Below, piece by piece: positions 27,432 to 36,399 of a stretch of 64,000 nucleotides of DNA. The notes under the pieces were generated by a model, which saw only the letters and a list, made by a program, of their open reading frames with translations, did not search any database and had not been told where the DNA came from. The stretch covers positions 1-64,000 of the forward strand of contig CAYRGQ010000010.1 in assembly GCA_964423925.1 (NCBI GenBank). The letters are read 5' to 3'. This stretch comes from CAYRGQ01 sp964423925 (lineage in GTDB: Bacteria; Bacteroidota; Bacteroidia; Sphingobacteriales; Sphingobacteriaceae). Within the stretch, counting starts at the first letter, position 1. Every line of letters starts with the position of its first letter. A program made the position numbers and the translations under genes.

Positions 27432-28511
27432 ATGAAGAAAATCCTATCGGTAGACGGTGGCGGAATCAGGGGAATCATCCCAGGCATGGCACTGGTCGCG
27501 CTGGAGCGCAAACTAAAGCGCAAGAGTGGCAACCCGCATGCGGCCATTTCCGACTATTTTGATTTCTTCGCGGGTACCAGTACCGGCGGTATCCTCATCT
27601 CCCTGCTGCTCTGTCCCGACAAGGAAAACCCCGCGCGCCCACGGTTTAGCGCGGAGGAGGCACTTAACCTCTACGTCACGCATGGGAGCGACATTTTCAA
27701 AAGCAGCCGCTCCCGCCGCCTCTTAGCCAGCTTTGGGTTAGTGAGTGAGCGGTATAACGCGGCTACCCTTGAAAACGTATTGCATACCTATTTCGAGGAC
27801 ACGAAACTAAGCGAGCTGATCAAGCCTTGTATTATTCCGGCCTACAACATCGAACTGCGCAAGACGCACTTTTTTCGGCAGCAAAAAGCCATAGAACGCG
27901 GCGATGTGCGGGACTTCTTCGTTCGTGACGTATGCCGGGCTACCGCGGCGGCCCCTACCTACCTGAGCGTCGCCGAAATCTACTCATTGGCAGGCACGCG
28001 CTACCCCCTGTTGGATGGCGGCGTATTTGCGCCTAATCCCTCGATGAGCGCATTGGTCGAAGTGACTAAGGCCTTTAACCAAACGCGTGTCGACGATATC
28101 ACCATCGTTTCCCTGGGGACAGGACGTTCCCGAAAAGCCTACGATTACGAATATTTCAAGAAAAAGAAAGCCATTTCCATCGGTCCCGCATTGGTCGACA
28201 TCATGATGAGCGGAGCAGCCGAAAGCAGTGATTTTTTCCTCCAGCGCTTATACGAGTCGGTACGCAAATCGCATCAATACATTCGCATTGAGCCGGCCGA
28301 CTTACACAGTGTGAACGAAGGGTTGGACGCGGCCTCACCGGCCAACATCAAAAAGCTCATAGCCCTGGGCGACCGCATGGTGAGCAGCAATAATGACGCA
28401 ATGAACGACCTAGTTGATTGGCTTTTGCGCGAAAAAGAGAAACAAGAGCACCAGGCCAAAAGTCCCTGGAGCTTCCTGACCCGATCATCCAAAACACACG
28501 ATATAAAGTAA
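27432..28511 (+). CDS. Patatin-like phospholipase
   Basis: A 359-aa patatin-family acyl hydrolase from the ATG at 27432. The oxyanion loop GGGIRG is at 9-14, the nucleophile motif GTSTG at 48-52 (Ser50), and the catalytic Asp in LLDGGVF near residue 195, so the Ser-Asp dyad is complete. No signal peptide or membrane helix: a cytosolic lipid hydrolase. An upstream in-frame start at 27309 lies in unconserved sequence and is rejected. Its stop overlaps the mgsA start (TAATG), implying coupled translation. It resembles CapV-type patatins in length, but no nucleotide cyclase is adjacent, so a defence role is not supported. Natural substrate unknown. Confidence 0.9.
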   Translation: MKKILSVDGGGIRGIIPGMALVALERKLKRKSGNPHAAISDYFDFFAGTSTGGILISLLLCPDKENPARPRFSAEEALNLYVTHGSDIFKSSRSRRLLASFGLVSERYNAATLENVLHTYFEDTKLSELIKPCIIPAYNIELRKTHFFRQQKAIERGDVRDFFVRDVCRATAAAPTYLSVAEIYSLAGTRYPLLDGGVFAPNPSMSALVEVTKAFNQTRVDDITIVSLGTGRSRKAYDYEYFKKKKAISIGPALVDIMMSGAAESSDFFLQRLYESVRKSHQYIRIEPADLHSVNEGLDAASPANIKKLIALGDRMVSSNNDAMNDLVDWLLREKEKQEHQAKSPWSFLTRSSKTHDIK

Positions 28512-28888
28512 TGACAAACCTTAACACCATCGCGATTATCGCCCACGACGGCAAGAAGCCCGAAATGGTCGCCTTCGTTAAAGACCACCTCGACGAATTG
28601 CGCCGAGCCAAACTCGTGGCCACAGGCACTACGGGCGCTTACGTTCAACAGACAGGGCTAGACGTAGAACTCAAGCTGAGCGGCCCACGCGGGGGCGACG
28701 CGCAAATCGCCGCCATGGCCGCCGAAGGCAAGCTCGATGCAATCATCTTTTTTCGCGACCCACTGGGGAAGCATCCCCACGAGCCGGACATCCAAATGTT
28801 GATGCGCATCAGCGACTTGTATAATATACCACTGGCTACCAACCCAGCAACGGGGAAACTGATTATTCAGGGCCTCGCCAACGGCTAA
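28511..28888 (+). CDS. mgsA: Methylglyoxal synthase
   Basis: A 125-aa enzyme that converts dihydroxyacetone phosphate to methylglyoxal and phosphate. Key residues visible: His12/Asp13 in IIAHDGKK, the phosphate loop GTTG (39-42), GPRGGDAQ with Asp63, FFRDP with Asp83, and HPHEPD (88-93). The longer in-frame start at 28418 lies inside the patatin gene; the start at 28511 shares one base with that gene's stop (TAATG), and family alignment begins there. Methylglyoxal bypass relieves phosphate-limited glycolysis and links to lipid precursor pools. Length is short but normal (E. coli 152 aa). Confidence 0.95.
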   Translation: MTNLNTIAIIAHDGKKPEMVAFVKDHLDELRRAKLVATGTTGAYVQQTGLDVELKLSGPRGGDAQIAAMAAEGKLDAIIFFRDPLGKHPHEPDIQMLMRISDLYNIPLATNPATGKLIIQGLANG

Positions 28889-28901
28889 CAATATTCCGCA
28901 C

Positions 28902-29306
28902 ATGGCCAACGCAATCGAAGTCCACATTGGACCTGACCATTATAAAACCACGGTAACTAACTACCGACACGAGTTCCTGGCCGACACATCGGTCGAAAAG
29001 GGCGGCACGGATGCAGGACCCGAACCAACTGAGCTGTTACTCGCCGCCCTGGGCACGTGCAAAGCAATGACCATGCGCATGTACGCGAACCGCAAAAAGT
29101 GGGACTTGGCTAGCGCCACGATTAAACTATCCGCGGAAGTCGTGAAGAGCGAACAGCAGCAAACCACCTATATTCGTTGCCATATCGAGTTGGTGGGCGA
29201 CCTCGACGAAAGCCAACGCACTCGCCTATTGGACGTGGCGGGCAAATGCCCGCTACACAACGTCCTGACGGGACATATCGAAATCGAATCTAACCTTTTG
29301 CCCTAG
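28902..29306 (+). CDS. OsmC/Ohr family peroxiredoxin-like protein
   Basis: A 134-aa OsmC-family protein. The two redox Cys are in LGTCKAMTMRMYANRKKWDL and AGKCPLHNVLTG, with the usual spacing. Such proteins reduce organic and fatty-acid hydroperoxides using lipoyl or thiol donors in the cytosol. It begins 13 nt after mgsA and so belongs to the patatin-mgsA-osmC unit. The combination of a lipid hydrolase and a lipid-hydroperoxide-type reductase is suggestive, but the link is inference. Confidence 0.9.
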   Translation: MANAIEVHIGPDHYKTTVTNYRHEFLADTSVEKGGTDAGPEPTELLLAALGTCKAMTMRMYANRKKWDLASATIKLSAEVVKSEQQQTTYIRCHIELVGDLDESQRTRLLDVAGKCPLHNVLTGHIEIESNLLP

Positions 29307-29354
29307 CAATTGGCAAAAAATTGGATTGGAGGCGTTCTTTTTGGACGAAGCTAG

Positions 29355-29362
29355 TATATTTG
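29355..29362 (+). promoter_or_regulatory. -7 promoter element (TATATTTG) of coaA
   Basis: An exact TAnnTTTG match 33 nt before the chosen coaA ATG; the -33 region has no good TTG. It shows that the earlier in-frame start at 29321 would precede transcription. Confidence 0.55.
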
Positions 29363-29395
29363 CCGGTTCATCGTACGTTCACCAACGGATCGCCA

Positions 29396-30340
29396 ATGGA
29401 TTCAGTAAACTATTCGCCGTTTAGGAGCATGTCAAGGGCGGCGTGGAAGCAACTGAATGGCTTCGGGTCCCAACCCATAGCGGTAGGTGACTTGGCCAAG
29501 CTGCACGCACTTAACGAGCCGCTGACGATGGAGGAAATCGAGGATATCTATTTCCCATTGTGCCGACTACTGCAAATCCACATCGAATCCTACCAAAAAG
29601 CACATCAACGTATTGACGCTTTTTTTCACAACGACACCGCGCGACTGCCGTTTATCATCGGCATTGCGGGAAGCGTGGCGGCTGGCAAGAGTACGACGGC
29701 TCGGGTATTGCAGCGCGTACTGTCGCTATCCAACGGCAACCCCAAAGTGGAACTCGTCACGACCGATGGCTTTCTCCACCCCAACAGCTACCTCGAAGAA
29801 CGGGGTATTCTCAATCGGAAGGGATTTCCGGAAAGCTACGACACCCGCAAACTGCTTAACTTCCTCGCCGCCATCAAGTCGGGAAAGCCCCGCGTGCCCG
29901 CGCCGGTCTATTCCCACCTCGCGTACGACATCATCCCTGACGAAATTCAGTGGGTAACCCAGCCGGACGTACTGATCGTTGAAGGCATCAACGTCTTGCA
30001 AGTGAATTTGTCGGGCAAGCACCGTGGCCCTCGCGTATTCGTCTCTGATTTTTTTGATTATTCGATCTATGTTGACGCCAGCCACAAAAACCTCCTGGAA
30101 TGGTACACCAACCGCTTCGAATGGCTCCGTCGCACGGCATTCCAAAATCCCGAATCCTATTTCCACCGCTACGCGAGCCTCTCCGAGGAGCAATCGCGCG
30201 CCATGGCTACCAATATCTGGAATGAAATTAACAAGCCTAACCTACTCCAAAACATCCTTCCCACCCGGTTCCGTGCCGACCTGATTCTCGAGAAGGGCAG
30301 CCACCACTTTGTTAAGGGAATTAAGGTTAGGAAGATTTAA
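29396..30340 (+). CDS. coaA: Type I pantothenate kinase
   Basis: A 314-aa CoaA-type kinase (E. coli 316 aa) that phosphorylates pantothenate in the first step of coenzyme A synthesis. The P-loop GSVAAGKS lies at 92-99. Also visible are VTTDGFLHPN, ERGILNRKGFPESYD, the VLIVEGINVLQ strand and the C-terminal FRADLILEKGSHHFVKGI. The start at 29396 is chosen because the family begins near YSPF and because a -7 promoter element lies at 29355. Its last 14 bases overlap, tail to tail, the mscS gene on the opposite strand. Confidence 0.96.
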   Translation: MDSVNYSPFRSMSRAAWKQLNGFGSQPIAVGDLAKLHALNEPLTMEEIEDIYFPLCRLLQIHIESYQKAHQRIDAFFHNDTARLPFIIGIAGSVAAGKSTTARVLQRVLSLSNGNPKVELVTTDGFLHPNSYLEERGILNRKGFPESYDTRKLLNFLAAIKSGKPRVPAPVYSHLAYDIIPDEIQWVTQPDVLIVEGINVLQVNLSGKHRGPRVFVSDFFDYSIYVDASHKNLLEWYTNRFEWLRRTAFQNPESYFHRYASLSEEQSRAMATNIWNEINKPNLLQNILPTRFRADLILEKGSHHFVKGIKVRKI

Positions 30341-31229
30341 GGGGCTTGACGGCCGTAGCACTGTGGGCCAGCACCTCCGCCAATATCGCGTCGCGCACTT
30401 GCTGCTTTTTCAGGTTCCCCCGCGAATGGATTTGCACCTGTACCTTATAGTGTGCTGATTCCTTATCAATTTCCAGCAGACGCAGGCGATAGCTTCCCGC
30501 CACCATATCCGCCTCATAACGGGCAAATAGCGTTTGAAGCCGCTGATCGAGCGCGGCTTGGTTATGCGCATGCGCTAACGGCAATTGGAACTCGACTGTC
30601 ACTTTGCGCGAGTTGTGGAGCGACTGATTGATAATGTTAGCCGTAAACGCCGTATTGTTGGGAATCAATACGATATCGTCATCCTCGTTCTTCACCTCGA
30701 TGTTCACCAGCGTAATGTCGAGGATACGCCCTTCGTATTCGCCGATTTTGATATTGTCGCCAATCGTGAACCGGTCAGAGAACATAATCAGCAAACCGCT
30801 GATCATGTTGGTGATGTAATCGCGGAATAGCAAGGCAATAGCCATGGCCACAATCGTGATGCTCGTCAGGAACTCCTTGGGATTGATGCCGAGAGCCAGC
30901 ATAACCGCGATGACCGCAAAGACAACGGTAGCAATCCCCGCAATCTGACTAACGCCTAGCACGAAGTTGCCCCGCACCCGATCGTTCTTCTTGTTGCGGC
31001 GCGAGTACCACGACACGATTAGCCACTTGCCAATCGACACAAGGATACTCCCTGTCAAAAAGGTGTTGAGCGCGTAGGCAATCTCACGGATTTTGCTATT
31101 CGCACTATAAAAATCACCGATGGCGATAAACGAATAGCTAACCGCCACACATAGAGCGAATCTGGCCGCAAAAGACGCTAAACTCCGACGGCGCATTAGC
31201 TTCTGTTGTTGTTCGGTACTCTCTGGCAT
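30327..31229 (-). CDS. Small-conductance mechanosensitive channel (MscS family)
   Basis: A 300-aa MscS-type channel with hydrophobic helices at ~15-35, ~48-70, ~88-115 and the pore helix region ~120-150 (MAIALLFRDYITNMISGLLIMFSD). The beta domain follows (FTIGDNIKIGEYEGRILDITLVNIEVKNEDDD, with VLIPNNTAF) and a short C-terminal alpha/beta domain. It opens under membrane tension on osmotic downshock. TAGCTTTG (31234-31241, minus) ends just 4 nt before the ATG, so the mRNA may be leaderless. Convergent with coaA, overlapping 14 nt. Confidence 0.93.
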   Translation of the reverse strand: MPESTEQQQKLMRRRSLASFAARFALCVAVSYSFIAIGDFYSANSKIREIAYALNTFLTGSILVSIGKWLIVSWYSRRNKKNDRVRGNFVLGVSQIAGIATVVFAVIAVMLALGINPKEFLTSITIVAMAIALLFRDYITNMISGLLIMFSDRFTIGDNIKIGEYEGRILDITLVNIEVKNEDDDIVLIPNNTAFTANIINQSLHNSRKVTVEFQLPLAHAHNQAALDQRLQTLFARYEADMVAGSYRLRLLEIDKESAHYKVQVQIHSRGNLKKQQVRDAILAEVLAHSATAVKPLKSS

Positions 31230-31233
31230 GCCA

Positions 31234-31241
31234 CAAAGCTA
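31234..31241 (-). promoter_or_regulatory. -7 promoter element (TAGCTTTG) of mscS
   Basis: An exact TAnnTTTG match on the minus strand, ending 4 nt before the ATG at 31229. No convincing -33 TTG. Confidence 0.5.
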
Positions 31242-31425
31242 AGCTATTTCCCTCTCATTTTTGCGTAAAACACTTACGCCTGTCCTAAAGTCACGTTGCA
31301 TACCGGGCCCGCCTCACAGCCCGATCAGAAAATGAGTAACGTAGCCCTGCTTGCCAACGGCCAAAACCACTGATTTAGGGTATCCTAGCCGACAAAAAAC
31401 ATTCGCAATTGACCCAAAAATTTCT

Positions 31426-31479
31426 TAATTTCGCAAGCACAAAATATGTATTATTTTCGCACGGAACAGTTTTTCCGTG
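31426..31479 (+). promoter_or_regulatory. gyrA promoter region and leader hairpin
   Basis: Two -7-like elements, TAATTTCG (31426-31433) and TATTTTCG (31452-31459), each match TAnnTTTG at 7 of 8 positions. A perfect 7-bp hairpin CACGGAA-CAGTTT-TTCCGTG (31460-31479, loop 6 nt) follows, ending 13 nt before the ATG. No Shine-Dalgarno sequence is present. Confidence 0.4.
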
Positions 31480-31492
31480 AACAACACAAAAT

Positions 31493-34072
31493 ATGGCTGA
31501 AGAGACAGAAAACGACAACAACCTCGTACCGGCACATGACCGGATCATCCCTATCAACATAGAAGACCAAATGAAGTCGGCATACATTGACTACTCCATG
31601 TCTGTCATTGTATCCCGGGCATTGCCTGACGCCCGAGACGGGCTGAAGCCCGTGCATAGACGGGTCCTCTACGGCATGCTCGACTTGGGTGTCACTAGTG
31701 GCAAGCCCTACAAAAAATCAGCGCGTATCGTGGGCGACGTGCTGGGTAAATACCACCCACACGGCGACATCTCGGTATACGACACCATGGTGCGGATGGC
31801 GCAGGACTGGAGCCTACGGTACCCCCTCGTCGACGGACAGGGCAACTATGGCTCGGTTGACGGTGACCCGCCGGCCGCCATGCGGTATACCGAAGCTAGG
31901 TTAAAAAAGATTGCTGAAGAACTACTCTCCGACATCAACAAGAATACCGTAGACTTCCAGCTAAACTTTGACGATTCGCTCGAAGAGCCTACGGTGTTGC
32001 CTACGCGCATCCCTAATCTGCTCGTCAACGGGGCCTCGGGCATCGCGGTGGGTATGGCCACCAACATGGCACCGCACAACCTCTCGGAGGTAGTGGACGG
32101 GACAATCGCCTATATTGACAACCGCGATATTGAGATTGCGGAACTCATGCAATACATCAAGGCTCCCGATTTCCCCACCGGCGGCGTCATCTACGGACAC
32201 GCCGGCGTGCAAGAAGCCTTCCATACGGGCCGAGGACGCGTCGTTATTCGCGCCAAAGCCGAAATCGAAGAAAACAAAGGTCGTGAGTCAATCGTTGTGA
32301 CGGAGATTCCCTATCAGATCAACAAATCGGATATGATTAAGCGGACGGCCGAGTTAATCAACGAAAAGAAAATCGAGGGCATCTCCAATATCCGGGACGA
32401 ATCTGACCGCCATGGCATGCGCATCGTGTACGACATCAAGCGTGAAGCGAACGCCTCTATCGTCCTCAACAACCTCTTTAAATATACCGCACTGCAGACT
32501 TCCTTTAGCGTTAACAACATTGCGCTGGTACACGGACGGCCGATGATGCTGAACCTGAAGGACATGATCCACCATTTTGTGGAGCATCGCCATGAGGTCG
32601 TCATTCGGCGCACGCGCTACGAACTGGCCGAAGCCGAGAAACGCGCACATATCCTTGAAGGTTACCTCATTGCACTCGATCACCTTGACGAAGTCATTAA
32701 GTTGATTCGGGCGTCTGAGACACCAGAAGAGGCCCGCACCGGATTGATGGAACGATTCGGGCTAAGCGATATCCAGGCCCGCGCCATCCTGGACATGACC
32801 CTCCGCCGACTTACCGGACTGGAGCGCGACAAGATCCGTGAGGAATATGCCGAACTGATGAAAACCATCGAGTATTTGAAGGCGGTATTGGAAGATGAAA
32901 GCCTGCGCATGAAAATCATCAAGGACGAACTGATGGAAGTGAAAGCCAAGTACGGCGACGAACGCCGTTCTACCATCGTGCATTCGGCCGAAGACATGCG
33001 TATCGAGGACTTTATCGAAGACGAAGAGATTGTCATCACGATATCCCACGAAAGCTACGTCAAACGTACCCCCCTTTCCGAGTACCGCCGTCAAGGCAGA
33101 GGAGGAAAAGGGTCTCTTGGCACCAACACGCGCGAAGAGGACTTTACGGAACACATTATTATCGCCTCGGCGCATAACTACATGCTTTTCTTCACGGAAG
33201 CTGGTCGTTGCTTTTGGCTACGTGCCTTCGAAATCCCTGAGGGCAGCCGTACCTCTCGCGGACGAGCCATTCAAAATATTATCAATATTCCGAAGGAAGA
33301 GAAAATCAAGGCCTATATCAAGGTCAAGAACCTCAAGGATCAAGATTACCTCGAGAACAACTTCATCGTCATGTGCACGAAGAAGGGAACGATCAAAAAG
33401 ACCTCGCTCGAGGCCTACTCGCGTCCACGTTCAAACGGAATCAATGCCATCAACATCAACGAAGGTGACCAGTTGCTGGAAGCAAACCTTACTACCGGCA
33501 ATAGCGAAATCGTCATGGCTCTCAAGTCAGGACGGGCCATTCGCTTCAATGAATCGACCGTTCGGCCAATGGGCCGCACCGCCACCGGCGTGCGCGGAAT
33601 CACGCTTGCGGGGCCCGATGATGAGGTTGTTGGCATGATTAGTGTTGATAATCCCGATGTAAGCGTGCTGGTTGTATCCGAAAAGGGATACGGCAAGCGC
33701 ACCGATATTGACGATTACCGGGTGACCAACCGCGGTGGTAAAGGCGTGAAAACGATTAACGTCACCGATAAAACTGGTCAATTGGTCGCCATAAAGGATG
33801 TGACGGACAACGACGACTTGATGATTATCAACAAGTCGGGTATCGTTATCCGTATTGCGGTGAGCGAGCTTCGCGTCATGGGTCGCGCTACGCAGGGCGT
33901 CCGCTTGATTAACTTGAAGGGCGACGATGAAATTGCATCGGTTACCAAGGTAGAACACGAGGAGGAACTTCCCGAGGACGAAAACGGCCAGGGCAACGTG
34001 CCCGTGGAGGGCGAAGCATCAGAAACCGAAGCTACCGACTTGGAAAATGATAGAAATGATACGGAAGACTAA
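31493..34072 (+). CDS. gyrA: DNA gyrase subunit A
   Basis: An 859-aa GyrA, the DNA-cleaving subunit of gyrase (A2B2 with GyrB). Visible: SRALPDARDGLKPVHRR (41-57), the quinolone-resistance region YHPHGDISVYD (87-97), the catalytic Tyr132 in AAMRYTEARL, and the GyrA box QGRGGKG that starts the DNA-wrapping C-terminal propeller and separates GyrA from ParC. The acidic tail ends NDRNDTED. At the position of E. coli Ser83 this protein has Ile93 (codon 31769-31771), while Asp97 (E. coli Asp87) is kept. Its last 26 bases overlap the next gene. Confidence 0.98.
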   Translation: MAEETENDNNLVPAHDRIIPINIEDQMKSAYIDYSMSVIVSRALPDARDGLKPVHRRVLYGMLDLGVTSGKPYKKSARIVGDVLGKYHPHGDISVYDTMVRMAQDWSLRYPLVDGQGNYGSVDGDPPAAMRYTEARLKKIAEELLSDINKNTVDFQLNFDDSLEEPTVLPTRIPNLLVNGASGIAVGMATNMAPHNLSEVVDGTIAYIDNRDIEIAELMQYIKAPDFPTGGVIYGHAGVQEAFHTGRGRVVIRAKAEIEENKGRESIVVTEIPYQINKSDMIKRTAELINEKKIEGISNIRDESDRHGMRIVYDIKREANASIVLNNLFKYTALQTSFSVNNIALVHGRPMMLNLKDMIHHFVEHRHEVVIRRTRYELAEAEKRAHILEGYLIALDHLDEVIKLIRASETPEEARTGLMERFGLSDIQARAILDMTLRRLTGLERDKIREEYAELMKTIEYLKAVLEDESLRMKIIKDELMEVKAKYGDERRSTIVHSAEDMRIEDFIEDEEIVITISHESYVKRTPLSEYRRQGRGGKGSLGTNTREEDFTEHIIIASAHNYMLFFTEAGRCFWLRAFEIPEGSRTSRGRAIQNIINIPKEEKIKAYIKVKNLKDQDYLENNFIVMCTKKGTIKKTSLEAYSRPRSNGINAININEGDQLLEANLTTGNSEIVMALKSGRAIRFNESTVRPMGRTATGVRGITLAGPDDEVVGMISVDNPDVSVLVVSEKGYGKRTDIDDYRVTNRGGKGVKTINVTDKTGQLVAIKDVTDNDDLMIINKSGIVIRIAVSELRVMGRATQGVRLINLKGDDEIASVTKVEHEEELPEDENGQGNVPVEGEASETEATDLENDRNDTED

Positions 34073-35198
34073 ATTTTTCGGCGTAGCCAAGGCGCTCGGC
34101 GCCTTGCTCGTATGCGTCATTGGCGTCAGTCCGGTATCGGCTCAATCCAACCTAATGGAGGGCCGTAACAACATCGCCATGTACTTAAAAAGCCAGGACT
34201 TCAAGCAGCTGGAGGCAGCGCGTAAGTTCAGTGATGCAGCCTACCAGACGCGGCGCGACTCCGCCTCTTATAAGCACAACATGCTGCGCGCGCTGGTATA
34301 CAGCACGCTGGCCGTCGTGGATTCTAACCGTACCCAAAAGTACATGTCGGATCCCATTGACGTCGCCATGGAAGCGCTACAGAAACTCAATGAAGCTCCT
34401 CCACAAACTCAATACGACAACGGCGCAGAGATTCACTACATCAAACGTTCCCTAGCGAATGCCCACTTGATTAAAGCAAATAGGGCCACAGCAGCTGGAA
34501 ATGCCGAAGAGGCGCTTGCACACTTCGCGATGGTAGATTCCCTTGGCGGTGAAGCCTACGGAAATATCCGGCATAACCTAGCCGTGCTGAAAGGTACGAC
34601 GGGCGACATCGATGCCGCCATTGCAGGATATAAAAACCTCATAGCGGACAAGGAACAGGCAAAACCCCAATATGTGCTGGAACTGGCCGATTTGTATCGT
34701 AAGAAAGACGATGCGCAGCAAGCGCTGAACACCCTACTCGCGGGGCGCCAGCAGTTTCCAAACAACAAGGACATCCTATTCCAACTGATTAACACCTACG
34801 TGGTGAACGAAGCCTACGGCGCGATTATCCCTGAACTGGGCGAAGCACTCGCGCACGAACCCGAAAACGTGGACCTGAACTTCATCGCTGGCTACGCTAA
34901 TGAACGCGAAGGCAATACGGACGCGGCACGTCGCTATTATGAAAAGGTGATTGCGTTAGATCCGAACAATTTTGAAGGTAACTTTGAGTTGGGCTTGTTA
35001 TATTTGAAAGAGTATGTTCAACAATCAAACAGCACCGAAAAGCGAAACAAAGCTCAAGAATATTTGTTGAAAGCAAATCAGATTAAACCCTCTGAAATCA
35101 ATACATTGCGGTCGCTGGCTGTGTTGTATGACAAATCGGGTGACATTGTACAATTAGAACGAGTAAATAACATTTTAAACCAACGAATAATAGATTAG
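34047..35198 (+). CDS. Exported tetratricopeptide-repeat protein
   Basis: A 383-aa protein with a signal peptide (core GALLVCVIGVSPVSAQ, cleavage ~33) and at least six helical TPR-type repeats, e.g. DIDAAIAGYKNLIADKEQ, DDAQQALNTLLAGRQQFPN and NTDAARRYYEKVIALDPNN. It starts inside the 3' end of gyrA (26-nt overlap; an ATG at 34056 with 17-nt overlap is also possible), so it is read through from gyrA. Periplasmic TPR proteins act as scaffolds for protein complexes. The specific partner is unknown. Lower GC in its 3' half than in gyrA. Confidence 0.85.
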   Translation: MIEMIRKTKFFGVAKALGALLVCVIGVSPVSAQSNLMEGRNNIAMYLKSQDFKQLEAARKFSDAAYQTRRDSASYKHNMLRALVYSTLAVVDSNRTQKYMSDPIDVAMEALQKLNEAPPQTQYDNGAEIHYIKRSLANAHLIKANRATAAGNAEEALAHFAMVDSLGGEAYGNIRHNLAVLKGTTGDIDAAIAGYKNLIADKEQAKPQYVLELADLYRKKDDAQQALNTLLAGRQQFPNNKDILFQLINTYVVNEAYGAIIPELGEALAHEPENVDLNFIAGYANEREGNTDAARRYYEKVIALDPNNFEGNFELGLLYLKEYVQQSNSTEKRNKAQEYLLKANQIKPSEINTLRSLAVLYDKSGDIVQLERVNNILNQRIID

Positions 35199-35200
35199 CC

Positions 35201-36373
35201 ATGAGAATCAAATCCATCCTAGTTATTGCATTGATGGCAATTGCTACCGTCGCTTCCGCCCAACGTAGCAACTTGAATCGTGCGAAATCGAACTACTCAA
35301 AATACAGCGAATTGAAGAATATGGGAACGGGAACGCTCTCTATCAATGAGCTGAATACAGCACAAACAGCGATTGACCGTGCAATCGAAAACGACAAAAC
35401 GAATGAACTGGCCGAAACGTGGGTGTACTATGCGTTAATCTACACCGATCTCGCATTGCTAGACACGACCGAAACTGCGGTGGCCACCTACCAAAAAGCG
35501 TTGGAAGGACGCGAGAAAGCAATCAGCTTGGATTCGAACGATGAACACGCTGAGAATTTAGGCGCACTAAGCTCCATGCTTGCACAGTTCGAACTCAACC
35601 AAGGCGCGATGGCTTGGGAAGCAGGCAATTACGCCGGTGCTTACGATGCGTTCGAAAAAGGGCTAACCTATTTACCTGGTGATACCACCTTGCTGTACTA
35701 TGCTGGCATTGCCGCCATAAACGACAACCAGTTCGATAAAGCGGTAGCCAAATACGTGGAACTGGTACCCATTGACGAATACTCCAACAACCGACAGATC
35801 GTACTCGACGCATCGCGTTTGTACTTGCAGCTCGGAGACACAACGAATGCGTTGAAATATGCTCAAATCGCTACCGAGAAGCACCCCGAAGATGCCGAGA
35901 TTGCCACGCACAACATCGAATTAAACCTCATGGCTGGAAAGGAGGAGTCCATCTTGGCTACACTACAAAGCCAAGCCGAGCGCTCACCTAACGATAAGAC
36001 ACTACAATACTACTTGGGCATTGCCCAAGCTTCCTTGAAACAGGATGATGAAGCCATTGCATCTTACCAAAAGGCATTGGCAATTGACCCCGAATACTTG
36101 GAGGCCAACATAAACCTGGGTGCCGCCATTTTGACAAAAGGCATAAACTACTACAACGAAACGAACAATAAGAATTTGCCTCAAGCCCAATACGAGGCCG
36201 AGATCAAGAAGGCTTACGAAATTTTTGATTCAGCACTCCCCTATTTGGAGAAGGCCGTAGCGTTGGATTCCAACTCCATTATTGCCTTGACCAACTTGAA
36301 GCAGTACTACGACATTAACGACAATCAAGAAAAATCCGCTGAAATCCAAGCGAAGATAGACGCGTTGCGTTAG
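35201..36373 (+). CDS. Exported tetratricopeptide-repeat protein (second)
   Basis: A 390-aa protein with signal peptide MRIKSILVIALMAIATVASAQ and TPR-type helices throughout, clearest at YAGAYDAFEKGLTYLPGD, DNQFDKAVAKYVELVPID, DDEAIASYQKALAIDPEY and the final LEKAVALDSNSIIALTNLKQYY. It begins 2 nt after the preceding TPR gene and is diverged from it, but similar in plan (an old duplication is possible). The two probably work together in the periplasm. A strong terminator follows. AT content is higher than in the surrounding genes. Confidence 0.86.
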   Translation: MRIKSILVIALMAIATVASAQRSNLNRAKSNYSKYSELKNMGTGTLSINELNTAQTAIDRAIENDKTNELAETWVYYALIYTDLALLDTTETAVATYQKALEGREKAISLDSNDEHAENLGALSSMLAQFELNQGAMAWEAGNYAGAYDAFEKGLTYLPGDTTLLYYAGIAAINDNQFDKAVAKYVELVPIDEYSNNRQIVLDASRLYLQLGDTTNALKYAQIATEKHPEDAEIATHNIELNLMAGKEESILATLQSQAERSPNDKTLQYYLGIAQASLKQDDEAIASYQKALAIDPEYLEANINLGAAILTKGINYYNETNNKNLPQAQYEAEIKKAYEIFDSALPYLEKAVALDSNSIIALTNLKQYYDINDNQEKSAEIQAKIDALR

Positions 36374-36399
36374 TAGAATTCACAAAAATGAAAAGAATT

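Noticed and set aside
27432..28511. Patatin of CapV-like length as part of a CBASS defence system
   Set aside because: No nucleotide cyclase (cGAS/DncV-like) gene, Cap2/Cap3 or other defence gene is adjacent; the neighbours are purL, mgsA, osmC and coaA, and mgsA is translationally coupled to it.
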